From positions 23,150 through 87,149 of the forward strand of contig ML976742.1 of NCBI GenBank assembly GCA_010015655.1: DNA of 64,000 bases. The letters are read 5' to 3'. The notes under the pieces were generated by a model, which saw nothing but the letters and a program-made list of their open reading frames with translations, did no database searches and was not told where the DNA came from. The stretch's first letter is position 1, and the number at the start of each line of letters is the position of its first letter. This stretch comes from Bimuria novae-zelandiae CBS 107.79 (Eukaryota > Ascomycota > Dothideomycetes > Pleosporales > Didymosphaeriaceae). The position numbers were made by a program, and so were the translations under genes. Of the stretch, positions 1 through 11,553 are shown piece after piece.

Positions 1-2
1 GC

Positions 3-890
3 GCCGACGTCAACGCGCAGGGTGGAGAATACGGCAACGCACTCCAGGCGGCTTCAGAAAGAGGCCACGAGCAGGTGGTGAAGCTGCTGCTCGACACAGG
101 CGCCGACGTCAACGCGCAGGGTGGAGAATACGGCAACGCACTCCAGGCAGCTTCAGAAAGAGGCCACAAGCAGGTGGTGAAGCTGCTGCTCAACACAGGC
201 GCCGACGTCAACGCGCAGGGTGAAAGATACGGCAACGCACTCCAGGCAGCTTCAGAAAGAGGCCACGAGCAGGTGGTGAAGCTACTGCTCGACGCAGGCG
301 CCGACGTCAACGCGCAAGGTGGATTCTACGGCAACGCACTCCAGGCAGCCTCAGCAAGTGGCCACGAGCAGGTGGTGAAGCTACTGCTCAACGCAGGCGC
401 CGACGTCAACGCACAGGGTGGAGGATACGGCAACGCACTCCAGGCGGCTTCAGTAGGAAGCCACGAGCAGGTGGTGAAGATGCTGCTCGACGCAGGCGCC
501 GACGTCAACGCGCAAGGTGGAGGATACGGCAACGCACTCCAGACAGCAGGTGGCCACGAGCAGGTGGTGAAGCTGCTACTCGACGCAGGCGCCGACGTCA
601 ACGCACTCCAGGCGGCTTCAGAAAGAGGCCACGAGCAGGTGGTGAAGCTGCTACTCGACGCAGGCACCGACGTCAACGCGCAGGGTGGATTCTACGGCAA
701 CGCACTCCAGGCAGCCTCAGCAAGTGGCCACGAGCAAGTGGTGAAGCTGCTGCTCGACGCAGGCGCCGACGTCAACGCGCAGGGTAGAGAATACGGCAAC
801 GCACTCCAGGCGGCTTCATCCAGAGGCCACGAGCAGGTGGTGAAGCTGCTGCTCAACGCAGGCGCCGATGTCAGGGGGCGGACGCATTGA
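3..890 (+). CDS. Ankyrin-repeat protein, 3' end (5' partial)
   Basis: The reading frame is open from the first bases of the window to the TGA at 888-890, so the gene starts upstream. It encodes nine tandem ankyrin-type units of 33 residues (99 bp) that begin with ADVNAQGG and contain YGNALQAAS, GHEQVVKLLL and D/N-A-G. The last unit runs into a short tail (ADVRGRTH). Unit 6 lacks two residues and unit 7 lacks eight, both in frame. Ankyrin repeats are protein-interaction modules. Arrays with this consensus commonly form the C-terminus of fungal NACHT- or NB-ARC-type NLR proteins, but the N-terminal domain lies outside the window, so the full architecture is inference. The units are almost identical at DNA level, which indicates recent duplication or gene conversion. 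Confidence 0.85.
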   Translation, partial: ADVNAQGGEYGNALQAASERGHEQVVKLLLDTGADVNAQGGEYGNALQAASERGHKQVVKLLLNTGADVNAQGERYGNALQAASERGHEQVVKLLLDAGADVNAQGGFYGNALQAASASGHEQVVKLLLNAGADVNAQGGGYGNALQAASVGSHEQVVKMLLDAGADVNAQGGGYGNALQTAGGHEQVVKLLLDAGADVNALQAASERGHEQVVKLLLDAGTDVNAQGGFYGNALQAASASGHEQVVKLLLDAGADVNAQGREYGNALQAASSRGHEQVVKLLLNAGADVRGRTH

Positions 891-1564
891 CAACACAACT
901 TTTACTATCACATATTTATTATTCCCTCTGTTTCATAGAGGGCCGGGAATCAGAATGAATATATAGATTGCAACTTTGCCACATCGAAGCTTCGAGTATA
1001 ACGTAGATCAGCCGGCCAAGGTGTCCACTAGCAGGGAGGATGGCCGACCCGCTCTGACAGGTCTTGTGCCGGAGGCGATGGTTTGTGGATATGTCTGAAG
1101 AAGGGAGTGCTGTATGCAGCTCCTAGATAGCGTAGAATCTTGCCACCACCACAGCTCTGCTAGTACTCATCCCTCACGAATATAAACGATCTAAATCCTC
1201 ATGACCGTCGGAAGTCGTACTAAAGCACATCTCCACGTCCTACAGATTGTAGGGCTCATGTAAGGAGCCGCTGGTCGTTTAATCGTACGACAGCTGTATT
1301 ACTAAAGCATGCAGAGCCTTTCTAGCTTCGTATGCGCTTGCAACGACGGCGTTTTGCTAGTAACGCTCGGTTGAACCCACATGCCAAAGCGCAGTCTTCG
1401 ATTTCCAGGCCCGCTGCGCTTTATCTAATGTATCCTTGCCGTCGCATCGTATTCCCCTCTAACGAGCCGAGACTAGAGCTCGCTACGGCTTGGTCTAGGA
1501 ATCGGCGCGCCGACTCGAGAAGCATAGGGAGCGGTGGGCTTAATTAGATTATTCTATTAGTTAG
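891..1564. other. Intergenic stretch without a supportable gene
   Basis: Mixed-composition DNA after the ankyrin gene. Only short unsupported reading frames are present (for example 1332-1547 on the plus strand, without domain features). The last bases, GTTAG at 1560-1564, are the left target-site duplication of the solo LTR. Confidence 0.5.
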
Positions 1565-1744
1565 TGTAAGCAGCCCAGAGATATGTCACATGACGACACT
1601 AGTCTCATGAGTCAGCTCTATCTCTATATACGAGCCTCTGATCACTCCATGTACACACAACACAACACAGAACAACACACAGAGCAACTCAGACAATTAC
1701 ACACACAATATACTACCTTCACACATACCACCCACCTGCTTACA
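1565..1744. mobile_element. Solo LTR of an LTR retrotransposon
   Basis: A 180-bp segment begins TGTAAGCAG and ends CTGCTTACA. These are perfect 9-bp inverted ends in the canonical TG...CA arrangement of long terminal repeats. The 5 bp on each side are identical (GTTAG at 1560-1564 and 1745-1749), the length of duplication made by retroviral-type integrases. No second LTR or internal retroelement coding region follows, so this is best read as a solo LTR left by recombination between two LTRs. A TATA-like stretch (CTATATAC) in the middle and a CA-rich 3' half fit an LTR promoter. Copia and gypsy origin cannot be separated from the LTR alone. Confidence 0.8.
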
Positions 1745-2084
1745 GTTAGCGAAGGGGATAATAGCAGATCTTAGTACTTAAAAATAGTATAATAGTATAG
1801 CTTTATATTATAAAGTAAGTATTACTATGCGTTAGACTATATCTTAAAGTACTATATTAAAGCTAGTTTTAATGCTAGAAACGCGTTAGCTAACTAAATA
1901 AGTATTAAGTTAATATCTTATTACTACTCTTAACTTTAAGTTAGATTTAATAATAATCTAAACGCTTATATAATCTATATAATTATATATTTTATAATAA
2001 AATACCTACTAGTATATAAGGTAAGACGTATAAAGTTATTTTATATTAGCCTAAATTAGTAGTTTACTTTTACTAAAAGTACTA

Positions 2085-3936
2085 GCGTGTTTTATAAGCG
2101 AGCGGCCCATACAAGCGAGCGGCCCACCCCACCAACTTTTTATACCTTTACAGCAACCTATCTTAACAACACAATAAGATAATAGTATATAATTGCTATA
2201 CTAGATTAAATAGTATCTATAATATTATTCTTGCATGTTTATATATTATGGCTAGTCTTCTTACAGCGGCTATAGCGTGTTAAAGCCTGCCGATTAGCAC
2301 CTGATCGCGCCTTATCTTAACGTATTTCTACCTCTATCTGCTGCTTAATATCCTTTTAAGCGATAATCTTCTCTACTTTTGCCTTTATTAAGGTACCCTG
2401 CCTCTAGATCCGCTTCTTTTTGCGCTATTTACGCGTTATAGTAGCCTTATTAGCCTTTTTAAGCCTCGCGATCCGATCGCGCATAAGCGTACTTTTATAA
2501 GCTATTACCTTAGCGCCCTTTTTAAGCTAATTAAGCGCTATAATAGTAGAAGTAGGTAATAAGCCTTTATGCCTTTAAATCCTATCGCGAATTAATATTA
2601 ATTAAGCCTCTAGCTCGCGCGCGTTGCTTAGTGTTTTAGCTTCTTAAAGGGTAACCTTTAGTAGAGGTGGCGTCGGCGTACGAAGCTTAATATTAAGCTT
2701 TAATATTACTACCTCTAGGTTGTATAAGACTAGGCTAGCGCCTCGAAAGCTTGCGCAGATATTTTCCTTTATAATTAACTATTTATAGGCTACGCAGAAG
2801 GCTAGTAAGAACTCTAGCTTTATAATATAGTTAATATAGTCGCGCATTAGGCTCTTAATCTGGTAGCTATACGCGCGCTTTAACGGCAAAAAGTAGCTAA
2901 TATTAAGTAGCTATAAGAGGTGCGACGAATGTAGTAGTATATAAAGAGTATAAATATTATTCTCCTTATAGAGCTCTTAAAATTCGAGCGAGTTATAGCT
3001 CTTATAACTATTAAGTATAAGTAGCTAGCGCGCGTCTACCCTATATTTTACTATATACTTAATAAAGTGCCTTAGCTACTCTACTCTAAGCTTATTAGTA
3101 GTTTAGCTATTATTACTAACAGCGAAAGCCTAGTCGCGCGGTATATTATCGTCCTAGTACTAGGTAGAGAGGTGATACTAGCTAGCGAAAATAATAAAGG
3201 GCGGGATCGCCTAGCTAGCAGCGCTAATTCTATAGATTGCTATAGTCTACTTACGATTGCCTAGCTAGATAGCCTTTAGCCTGCCGCGTCTCTCTAAGCC
3301 TGTAATAATAAGCTAAGATAATATCTTGCCTATTATAAAACTAGTCTCGTTAAAGTTATAGGTATCCTTATTATAGATACTATAGGTAGCCTTTGTGCGT
3401 GCTACAAGCTCGAACCAAGCTCTAATAGCATCTAGATCCTTATATAGAGCTCTCTACCAATTGTACGGTTAATTAAATCGTGTAGTAAGATAATCTATTT
3501 GCTTAACAAAGTTACGTAGCTACTACTTGCCAACCTATCTAGCGCCTTACTTAGCGAGTAGCTTATCCGCTATATCTTGCACAGCACTTAGCGTGGGCGG
3601 AAATCCTCGCGAATCTAGGTTAAGTATATACCTAATAATCACCTCCTCTTCTATCTTAATAAGCTTTTTTAATTTAGGCTAGTAATTACGTTGCATAGTA
3701 ATTCTAGCGCGTTAGCGTTAGAGCGTTATTTAGGGGATAGTAAATATGTATGCTACACCTCTTATAGACTAAATTTAGTTTTAATTAATAGCTAAGATTG
3801 CAAGGTGTATATTAGCCTTAGCAGAGGCTAGTTGGGCCTGAATTAGGGGCGCCATAGTAGGTAGAAGTTTATGTGCTGTAAAAAGTTGGTGGGGTGGGCC
3901 GCTCGCTTGTATGGGCCGCTCGCTTATAAAACATGT
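2085..3936 (-). mobile_element. RIP-eroded pogo/Fot-type DNA transposon
   Basis: The ends are 58-bp inverted repeats (2085-2142 and 3879-3936) that differ only by transitions in the outer five bases. TA dinucleotides flank both ends (2083-2084 and 3937-3938), the target duplication of the Tc1/mariner superfamily. Each repeat contains two copies of AAGCGAGCGGCCCA. At 1852 bp the element has the usual Fot/pogo size. The interior is very AT-rich with stops in every frame. Around 3560-3670 the minus strand still reads IEEEVIIRYILNLDSRGFPP followed by a region like ADKLLAK, which matches the helix-turn-helix (CENP-B-type) part of pogo/DDE1 transposases. The element is non-functional, and the GC-rich ends have survived better than the interior. 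Confidence 0.85.
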
Positions 3937-6130
3937 TAATTAATAAAGTAGCGCTATATAAAACTATATCCTATAGTATATATAGGGCTAATAATAACTT
4001 CTTAGTATTAAAATAAAGTTATAAGGGTAGGATAAGGCTATTTTATAAAAATTTAAAATAAAAAAGGCTTAAAGTTAGCGCTATAAGTAAGGAAGTATAT
4101 TATACTATAATATAAGACGCTATATAAATTAAGCGCGAAAGTAATAATATAAGTATAATTTTTAAATAAAATGAAATATAAGTATCTAAAATTAGCTATA
4201 GTAAATTATTTTTTTAAAATTATAGTAATATTTATTATGCGCATGAGCTTTCCGGTTACTAAAAGTTAAAGTACCCCTTATTTGTCTCGCCACAGTGTGT
4301 GTCTCGCTACGCAGTGAGGGACGTTATTAAAAGTAGCTTTTTAAAGTTTTTATTTTTAATTACTTATAAAAACTCTTTCTTGCAATATATATAATTTTAA
4401 GTAATAATTTTAATAATACGCTTCTTTTACGCATTACCAAGGAGCTGCGGTCTGTCGCGCCCCGGCACGGTGTTGTAAAGTTCTGGATTCGTGATAAAGA
4501 TACCTTCTTGATCTGCTCTTTCTCGTGTACGCTTTATAAGCTTTGCAATAGCGTCCTTGATGGTGGGTGGGTCGAACAATGCAGCGATCTCTTTGTTTGT
4601 TGCCACGCCGAACATCGACGCGCCTACTGCAACGGCGCGCTCAACCGCGTAAAGCTCCCGTTTCGCGCTCTTTTTCTTCCGGACTTTTTAGGTTTGTACT
4701 AGTAAAGCTTGCGACGATTAATAGGCATCTTTTAATGTATACAGGGCGTTGCGGCGTGGCCAGTTTGGGGGGGAATGCTGAGGTGGGTAGTGTTGACAAT
4801 GCTAGGTGGGGCTGCGCACCAAGGAATGGTCAATAAAAACGAGCTCCTTCGTAAGTAAGAGCACTCTAGTCTGTCACGCTAGAATATTAGCTACGTAAGG
4901 CGTAGTATGCGTATTCTTTAGAGTAGCATGTCTACTAGCGTAAAATTAACTATTCTAGAATAATAAGACTAATTTATATATAATAGGTATAAATTTTGGA
5001 TAGACTATAAATAATTTAGAGTATATAATATAGAAATAGTACCTACGCTAGTAATAAATTAGCTACTATTATAAGTTTCAGTACTTTACTAGTCCTAACT
5101 TAAAGTTTTTTATATCTTATTTTTTCTTATAACCTATCTTTTTCTTCGTACGTTAACCTAATTATAATAAGGTATAGTTATTTATTACGTAAGAGCCCTA
5201 GCTACTACGCTATATATAATTTTACCTAAGCTTTTTATACTAATAAATGCTTTAGACTAAGGCAAAGCTTAGCCTAAAAGTGTAACTTAAATTTCTATAT
5301 AATAAGTAGTTTTAGGTAAAAGTTTTAACTAATTCCCCTAGCTCTATTGCTATAATACTAACTTACTTACTTAACTTATTACTTATAGTTATCCTTTTAT
5401 AAAATCTTTTTAATAATATTACGCGACTTGTATGCGCCTTTAAAAACACCTTATTATTATTATTATTTTTAATACTATTAAAGTTTTATTACTTAACTAA
5501 TATAATAATTAATTAATTAATATTCTCTACACTAGCGCTATTAGCTATAACGCTATTAAATAGTTATTAATAAAATATTTATTTTAAATTTTTTATATAT
5601 AAAACTTTAAAGCTTTTAAATGCGCGTTAAAGTACACGTTTAAAAACTTTTTATTACTAATAATAATACTAAACTTATTTATAGCAAAGCTAAAAAAGTT
5701 ATTTAACTTTTACTAAATTTACTAATCTACTTTATAGCTATTATACTAATTCTTAGCCTGTTAAACAGAGATTATAACACCTAGTAGAGATACTATAGAC
5801 ATCCTCGCGATAACTATATGCCACGTAGAGGTCTTATAACTAGTATTAGCATGCTAGCTATAGTCCTCTACCTGCTTAGCTAGCGACGTTAAAAGCGCCT
5901 CTACTATTTATAGTATTTAAAAATTACAATTTTAGCTATCCCTAGGTATTAGTAATAATATAAAGGATATTAAAGTCTATATAGGTATCTGTAATAAGGC
6001 TAGCGTCTAACTTAATAAGAGCTCTCGTAACCTATCTTAAGTAAGTATAGTAAGACTTGCTATAGTAGTAATAAAATAACGTATATTAATAAGATAAGAT
6101 AAGATTACGCAGTTACTAAATATAAGCTTA
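3937..6130. other. AT-rich, RIP-degraded repeat relics
   Basis: Apart from 4420-4860, this stretch is dominated by A, T and TpA dinucleotides with stops in all frames, as expected for repeats destroyed by repeat-induced point mutation. Fragments of protein-like sequence remain on the minus strand around 5780-5880 (for example TSYKTSTWHIVIARMSIVS), but I cannot assign a family. I found no clear inverted or direct terminal repeats to set element boundaries. Confidence 0.6.
4427..4690 (-). pseudogene. Transposase-like N-terminal fragment (uncertain)
   Basis: A less degraded island inside the AT-rich block. The minus strand has an open frame from about 4690 to the stop at 4427-4429, with a basic start (KVRKKKSAKRELYAVE), a helical middle (ATNKEIAALF) and a second basic helix (IAKLIKRTRERADQEG). 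The arrangement looks like the DNA-binding helix-turn-helix start of a Tc1/mariner-type transposase, and the surrounding RIP-degraded DNA supports a transposon origin. No catalytic domain follows. The only ATG in the frame is at 4615. The assignment rests on pattern and context only. Confidence 0.35.
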
Positions 6131-7564
6131 AATTTAGTACGTTAGAAGCGGGGGCGTAGACGATTTAGTGTGGCTAGCTGCATAAAAAATTCCACGCCAG
6201 CGCCTTACCATAACCGTCCGAGATCACGAAATGAGATTGCGGCCACGGAACAGGCCCTTATTTACTCAGATGTATAGAACCCACCTGAATGCACCCACCG
6301 AACGCGTGGCCCCCCACGTACAGTAACATAGATCGACTCCACTGTCCTGATTGTATGACGTTGCCGAGCCGGAAAGTATCCGAAGAACCCTACTGTGGAG
6401 CTGATCAACTCGAGCATTCTCGGCGTTTATGGGGGTCCAACGGTTCTAGCGGGGATCGCACGAGTTCGGAGGTTTCTTTCGTCATAGTGGAGCGAAGTTG
6501 AAGATTACGTAGATGCTTTCATAGCAGGGAAAAGATGTGGACACATTCCAGGTGATGTCCAGAGTGCGGTAAGTCCTTCACCTTTAGACTGAGCATACCA
6601 CGATGAGGGTCGTAGACATCTCACACGAGTTCTAGGCACTTAGTTGTGACCGGAAACCATGGCATCGACATCTCAATACAAAATTGCTCTCGTGTGATCA
6701 CACTGGAGCAACGTGCGCTTACACCGTCGCACTCATCAGCCTTACCGCACTACATCCACCTCCCGTCCTCGATACACCCGCGTCTTCTTCATAAACCATC
6801 AGAGACATACACGACACCGTCGGACGAGCCCGTCACTGTAAACTCGCTTTCCCCCAGCCGCCGCGAGCGAGCATGTCCAAGACCTACAGCAATTTCCAAA
6901 CGCAAAACAGCCGTATCATGCTTTCTATCTCAAGATCAGAAGATTACTCCTCAACTAATAGACTAAGGGACTAAAAATCTGCATCAAAAAGGATAATACA
7001 CACACCAATGGGGAACAGATACTCATACAATATCGCGCGCTTAGCGGCGATCGACCCATAATAGGTAACAATAGCAGGCCCCCTGTGCGCGCGTACTCGA
7101 AACCAATGCGCTATTCTTAGTACTACTCTGGTCACTGGAAGGTCGCCACGATCTTGTCCTCCCAGACTCTCCCAGGTACACCGGAGTAACAGTGGCTTTA
7201 TACCTGTACACAATGTTGTGGTGCACGTCGCGCAACGAACTAGCCTTAGTTAGACTCCTGCTACTAACATTTCACAAGCTCGTAATTGTGGATATCGAAA
7301 TGCGGCCGGATATGGCGACATTGACTACTTTGAGTTGGTCGTGCTGTTGCGTATTATTGCGAAGTGAGGTTAAAAAGGATGATGGAATGGTTATTGGCGT
7401 AGGTTTGGGTGGTCTTTGGTGGCCCTTCAGTGTTTGGAGAGATCGCAGCTGGCTTGACTATGATTGTCATAAAGCTAGTGATTCCTTCCTGTCGAACCGC
7501 AAGCGTAACAGGGCGACCGATAATTCATGAAACTACGCAAACAGCCGAGCATCTACACAATTTC
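6131..7564. other. Intergenic region, no supportable gene
   Basis: Base composition returns to normal here. Several short frames occur on both strands (6289-6501, 6646-6966, 6971-7213, 7192-7530), but none shows a recognisable domain, a consistent splice pattern or a convincing start context. I see no RNA gene or repeat. Confidence 0.4.
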
Positions 7565-8947
7565 TCAAGACAGAATCTTCTTAAGCACCTCCACAAGTTC
7601 CCGAATCTCATCCTCCGTGTTGTAATGCACCATGCTAACACGCACAACGCCTTCCGGACCCAACCCCAACACCTCATCACACAACCTAACACCGCGTCAG
7701 CTCGCACAAACACCCTTCAGCGTGAAATGTCTATTCACATACCTCTTCGAATAAAAGTGTCCCCACCGGAACCCAAACCGACTCACCTTATCCGCCTGCT
7801 CCACAACCGCCCTCGAATTCCTACCCTCCACCACAAACGAGATAGTCGGGACCCTAACCGCCGAATCCGCCGACGTGGACCCCATCACCGTAACATCCTC
7901 CCGCGCGCTCAAAAAATCCAGCAAAATCGCTTGCAGCTTGCCCTCGTGCGCGGCAATAGCATCGCTCTTGTCCGCGAGGTAGTCGACTATGTGCGGGATA
8001 GACTGCACGGCCTCGTAGCTGGACGCCGCGAAGCCGAGCTTGTCTTCTAGTGTTTTGGTCGGGTTGAAGTAGTGTGGGAGCGGCTTGACGTGGTCCTGGG
8101 CGGCGGTGCTGGCGTAGAGGACGGCGATGTGGGGGCCGTAGACCTGTTCCATCCAAATCAGCCCAGCCCATTCAATTCCATCCAACTCCATCCATTCGGG
8201 TCGAAAGTATCTATAGGTTTTGGAGAGAGAGGTATACTTTATACCAGCTAAACGCATAAAAGTCCACCCCCAACGCTTTCACATCCACCCTCCGATGCGG
8301 CGCAAACGACACCCCATCAACACAGAACAACGCCCCTGCTTCGTGCACCACCTCCGCTATGGCGCTTACATCGTGTATCCCGCCCAGGATATTACTCACG
8401 TGCGTGCACGCGACGAACTTCACCTTGGGGCCTAGCAAAGGCTTCAAATTCTCAGGCGTCAATTTGAGCTCCGGCTTCGGCGATTCCCACCACTTTACGT
8501 GCAGCTTGAGGCGGTCTGCCAAAACGAGCCACGGCTTCACGTTAGTCTCGTGCTCCATTTTCGACAGGATGATCTCGGAGCCCTCCGGGATCTGCAGCGC
8601 GCTGGAGAGGTTCATGAAGAGCTGGGTTGTGGAGGCGCCGAGCACGATCTCGGAGCGCGAGGCGTTCATGTATTTTGCCGCGGCTTGGTAGCCTTGCTCG
8701 TACTTGGTGTTGGAGATGGTGCCGGTGTGGTAGGAGGCGCCGAGCTGGACGTTGGTTTTGGAAAGGTATTGCGTTATGCTGGGGCGGTTCTTAGCTAGAC
8801 ATTGTTTTTAGATGGTAGAAGAGGAGCTCACGAGTCGATTACATCGCCGAGGGCTTGACTTCCACCGGCGTTGTCGAGGAATACCTGGTCTTGCTTTAGT
8901 GCGGGGAAGCGCTCGCGTGCTGCGGCGACATCGAAGGTTCCTGACAT
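7565..8947 (-). CDS. Class V aminotransferase, cysteine desulfurase-like (VC1184-type)
   Basis: PLP-dependent fold-type I enzyme of 392 residues. Exons on the minus strand: 8947-8832, 8778-8238, 8143-7743, 7685-7565, separated by introns of 53, 94 and 57 bp (donors GTGAGC, GTATAC, GTATGT; all end in AG). The start ATG opens MSGTFDVAAARERFPAL, then VFLDNAGG. The cofactor region includes HVSNILGGIHD and the conserved aspartate/His region (CVDGVSFAPHR). The likely Schiff-base lysine is Lys219 in AFSWYK, immediately before the 94-bp intron, and the chain continues VYGPHIAVLYAS. The last exon supplies the typical C-terminus GPEGVVRVSMVHYNTEDE. The family resembles cysteine desulfurases, but its substrate is usually unknown. 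Without the third intron an in-frame TGA would truncate the protein, and splicing restores RLCDEVLGLG. Confidence 0.85.
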
Positions 8948-9519
8948 CTTGTGGAAGTTGAAAAACGTGTGGATTCAAGTTGAGCTTGAGCGTATGAAAA
9001 GGACTCTTGGAGTTTTATATACACACACGATGTTGTTGACGGTGGACGGCATTATCAAATGGATGCACGACACATGCAGGTAGTGAGGGGTTAGCCGAAC
9101 TAGGAAGGCGCTATAGATTTGCTGTGTAATGACGCCACCTCTCTTCCCTAGGCGGCGTGGTTCTGTATCGCACTTTTCCAGCTCGTCTGGTGAGCATGTT
9201 CGTGGGACCTTGAACAAAGGAGGCATGTACACACACTCTCACAGAGGGCGTGTTCAGTCTGCAATTCGGAACAAACGATGCAAACTTTGAGGTCATGTAT
9301 GAACAACTATGGTACCAGGTCGTTTGGTCTTGCCGGCGCCCTCGTCCTCCAGATAAGCGACGTCGAGAGTAAAAGCGAACAGGATGTTTTGTTCTTCAAG
9401 CAAACGCTTTCGTCCCTCATGGAGCAACGTACAACAATTGCTCAGAGACCGGGTATCGACCGCATATCCATGAACGGACATTGTTTAGAGTACAACTACT
9501 ACAGACATGATATTTGTAC
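8948..9519. other. Intergenic region between two minus-strand genes
   Basis: Upstream region of the aminotransferase gene and downstream region of the beta-lactamase-like gene. Small frames at 8975-9232 and 9278-9480 have no features that support coding. Confidence 0.4.
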
Positions 9520-10827
9520 CTATTTGGCGTATGTATTCCACACCGCCGTGTCGAACTCTTTGATCAGATTCTGGTTCTTCTCGTCACCCCACGGTATGAC
9601 CTGGGTAGCAAAGAGATACGCCAGTCCCTTCTCGCGATTGGCGTTCCATTGCAAATTGGCCATCCCATGCCAACCAAGAGTACCTTTCGGCTTGAAGTAT
9701 TTCGATTCCTCCCGCACAACATCATGGGGCAATAGGAACCCGCCGAGCCCGTGGTTCGGGGAAACGCCCTCTATGCTTTGCCCCACAAGCGGTGCGCAAG
9801 AAAGCTCCCACATGGACTTTTGCAATTTGCTCCCCTCTTCGAACTGTGGGGTAAACATCATGTCCATTGTTTCTTTCTTGAGCGTGACTGGCGACTCCTT
9901 GAGTGTATCGGATAGGAAGCGCATGTAATCGTCGAGAGTGGAGTAGATACCAGCACCCCCGCTCTCAGCCTCAGGCTCCTCGAACAACGGCGTCTTGATC
10001 GAAGTGAGTGTGCCGTCCGGACTTCGATTGCTCATTCGCATCAGCTTCTTCGCTACCTCCGGTTTGCGAGAAAGGTGCCAAGTCCAGGTCTTAATGCCCA
10101 AGGGCCCAGCAATGTTCCGCGTGACGTAGTCCTCCAAGTCTGTCTTCGTCAGACGTTCAATGAGCACGCCCACCCAGTCCAAGCTTGTACCTGTAAGATT
10201 GAGAATTAGCGTGAAAACAATCTTTCTCACACGTCTGGACTTCACTCACTGTAGTTCCAAACTTCTCCCGCCTCGGCGATTCGAGGAAAGGTAATCGCGT
10301 CGATGCGACCAGTAATTGGCAGCTGTGGGGTTTCACCACGTGAGTTACGCCACATAGTGAGCGTCGGGTTCATAAAATCGTATACTGCGCCGCTCGAATG
10401 CGTCAAGAGATGTCGCAATGTAATGGGATTGGTCGCATCGCGCAATTCGAAGAAATCCTTCTCCCCACTTGCAGCAATGATAGGTTGTGAGGCCAGTTCC
10501 GGAAGATGCGAATTGAGGGGCTCGTCGAGGGTGATGAGGCCACGTTCTACGCATTGCAACGCCGCAACGGAGGTGATGAGCTTTGTGCACGATGCTATCC
10601 AGAATACTTGGTCGGGTTCAAGGGCAGGTGCATCGTCTGCGACCCCACTGAAGCCTGCAACATGCTTGTATATGATGGTGCCTATGAAAAAAAAATCAGA
10701 AAAGCTGAGTGAGACACCAGACAGATAGAAACGCACCTGTTCGGTCTACGATGGCTACCGCCGCTCCTGGAACTCCGTTGGAGCCTTTCTTAGTTGCTTG
10801 AGACAGGACTTCTTCGAAGTGGTCCAT
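9520..10827 (-). CDS. Serine beta-lactamase-like hydrolase / transesterase
   Basis: Beta-lactamase family (class C / esterase / LovD-like) protein of 397 residues. Exons: 10827-10737, 10681-10250, 10190-9520, with introns of 55 bp (GTGCGT...TAG) and 59 bp (GTGAGT...CAG). The catalytic SxxK motif is Ser61-Cys-Thr-Lys64 in WIASCTKL. The second catalytic motif is Tyr174-Ser175 in VWNYS, split by the second intron. A late GWHG stands where the third motif (KTG/HxG) is expected. HLLTHSSG and GIYSTLDDYMRFL are typical of the family. In fungi such enzymes are often acyltransferases or esterases, sometimes in secondary metabolism. No polyketide or peptide synthase gene is nearby. There is no signal peptide from the chosen start, so it is probably cytosolic. 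Confidence 0.85.
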
Positions 10828-11553
10828 GTTGAAAGAGACTAGGAGGTTGAGATGTCGCAGTGTGGTATTCTCCCAGAGGTGCAAATGCCGCCCGTTGAGA
10901 ACTGTTTCTGCCTTTATACTGTGTATATATAAAGAAGGTTGCCAAGAAGAGGGGCTTCGCAAAGCAGCAAGCGCATTGCAAGGTGACCGACCAGACTCAG
11001 AAAAGCCACGGAATTAACGTTGTCTCTCGGCCGCCAAGAGGAAATAATGGTGTCTCTCTCGTCCGCTGACACGAGTTAGGAGTAAATTCAATGTCAGAGG
11101 CCACGCTCGGAGCATTCATAAACGCGAATGCTCCCAGCAACCCACGCTGATTACGCAGTGCAACCATTGAGGCCACACAAAGGAGGGCAGACCATAGCCT
11201 CGGGAGGGCAAATCATTTACCATTTGTAAGCCCGCTATATTAGCAAACAACATGAGCAGGTGGGGCTGACAAATATTGCAGGCGAACAGTTGTTTGATCA
11301 CCAGGACTAAAGTTGTGTGGCAAGCAACCCTGCGCGGCATCTGGTGGAGAGTATCCCGAAAGCGTTGATGGGGTGCTGCTTGGCGAACGTGCCAGCAGGC
11401 GGGGCCCAGTAAGATCCGCTACCAAGGCAAGATCGTCCAACGAACACATCGTTATCGCAGCAGATCTGCCAATGATCGTCATCATGATCGGGAGGTGATG
11501 TCTTGGGGGACGGCCCGCCTGCTAGCTTGAGCCAGATCTAGGGCCACTGTTCG
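10828..11553. other. Intergenic region
   Basis: Lies between the starts and ends of two minus-strand genes. Short frames (11116-11340, 11240-11485) lack supporting features. A bidirectional terminator cannot be identified by eye. Confidence 0.35.

Noticed and set aside
326..898. Minus-strand frames through the ankyrin array
   Set aside because: They arise from the 99-bp periodicity of the real plus-strand ankyrin gene and have no domain of their own.
2097..3925. CRISPR-like repeat because AAGCGAGCGGCCCA recurs
   Set aside because: The copies form the inverted ends of a TA-flanked transposon and there is no repeat-spacer array.
7192..8050. Plus-strand frames over the aminotransferase gene
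   Set aside because: They are shadows; the minus-strand exons carry the PLP-enzyme motifs and consistent introns.
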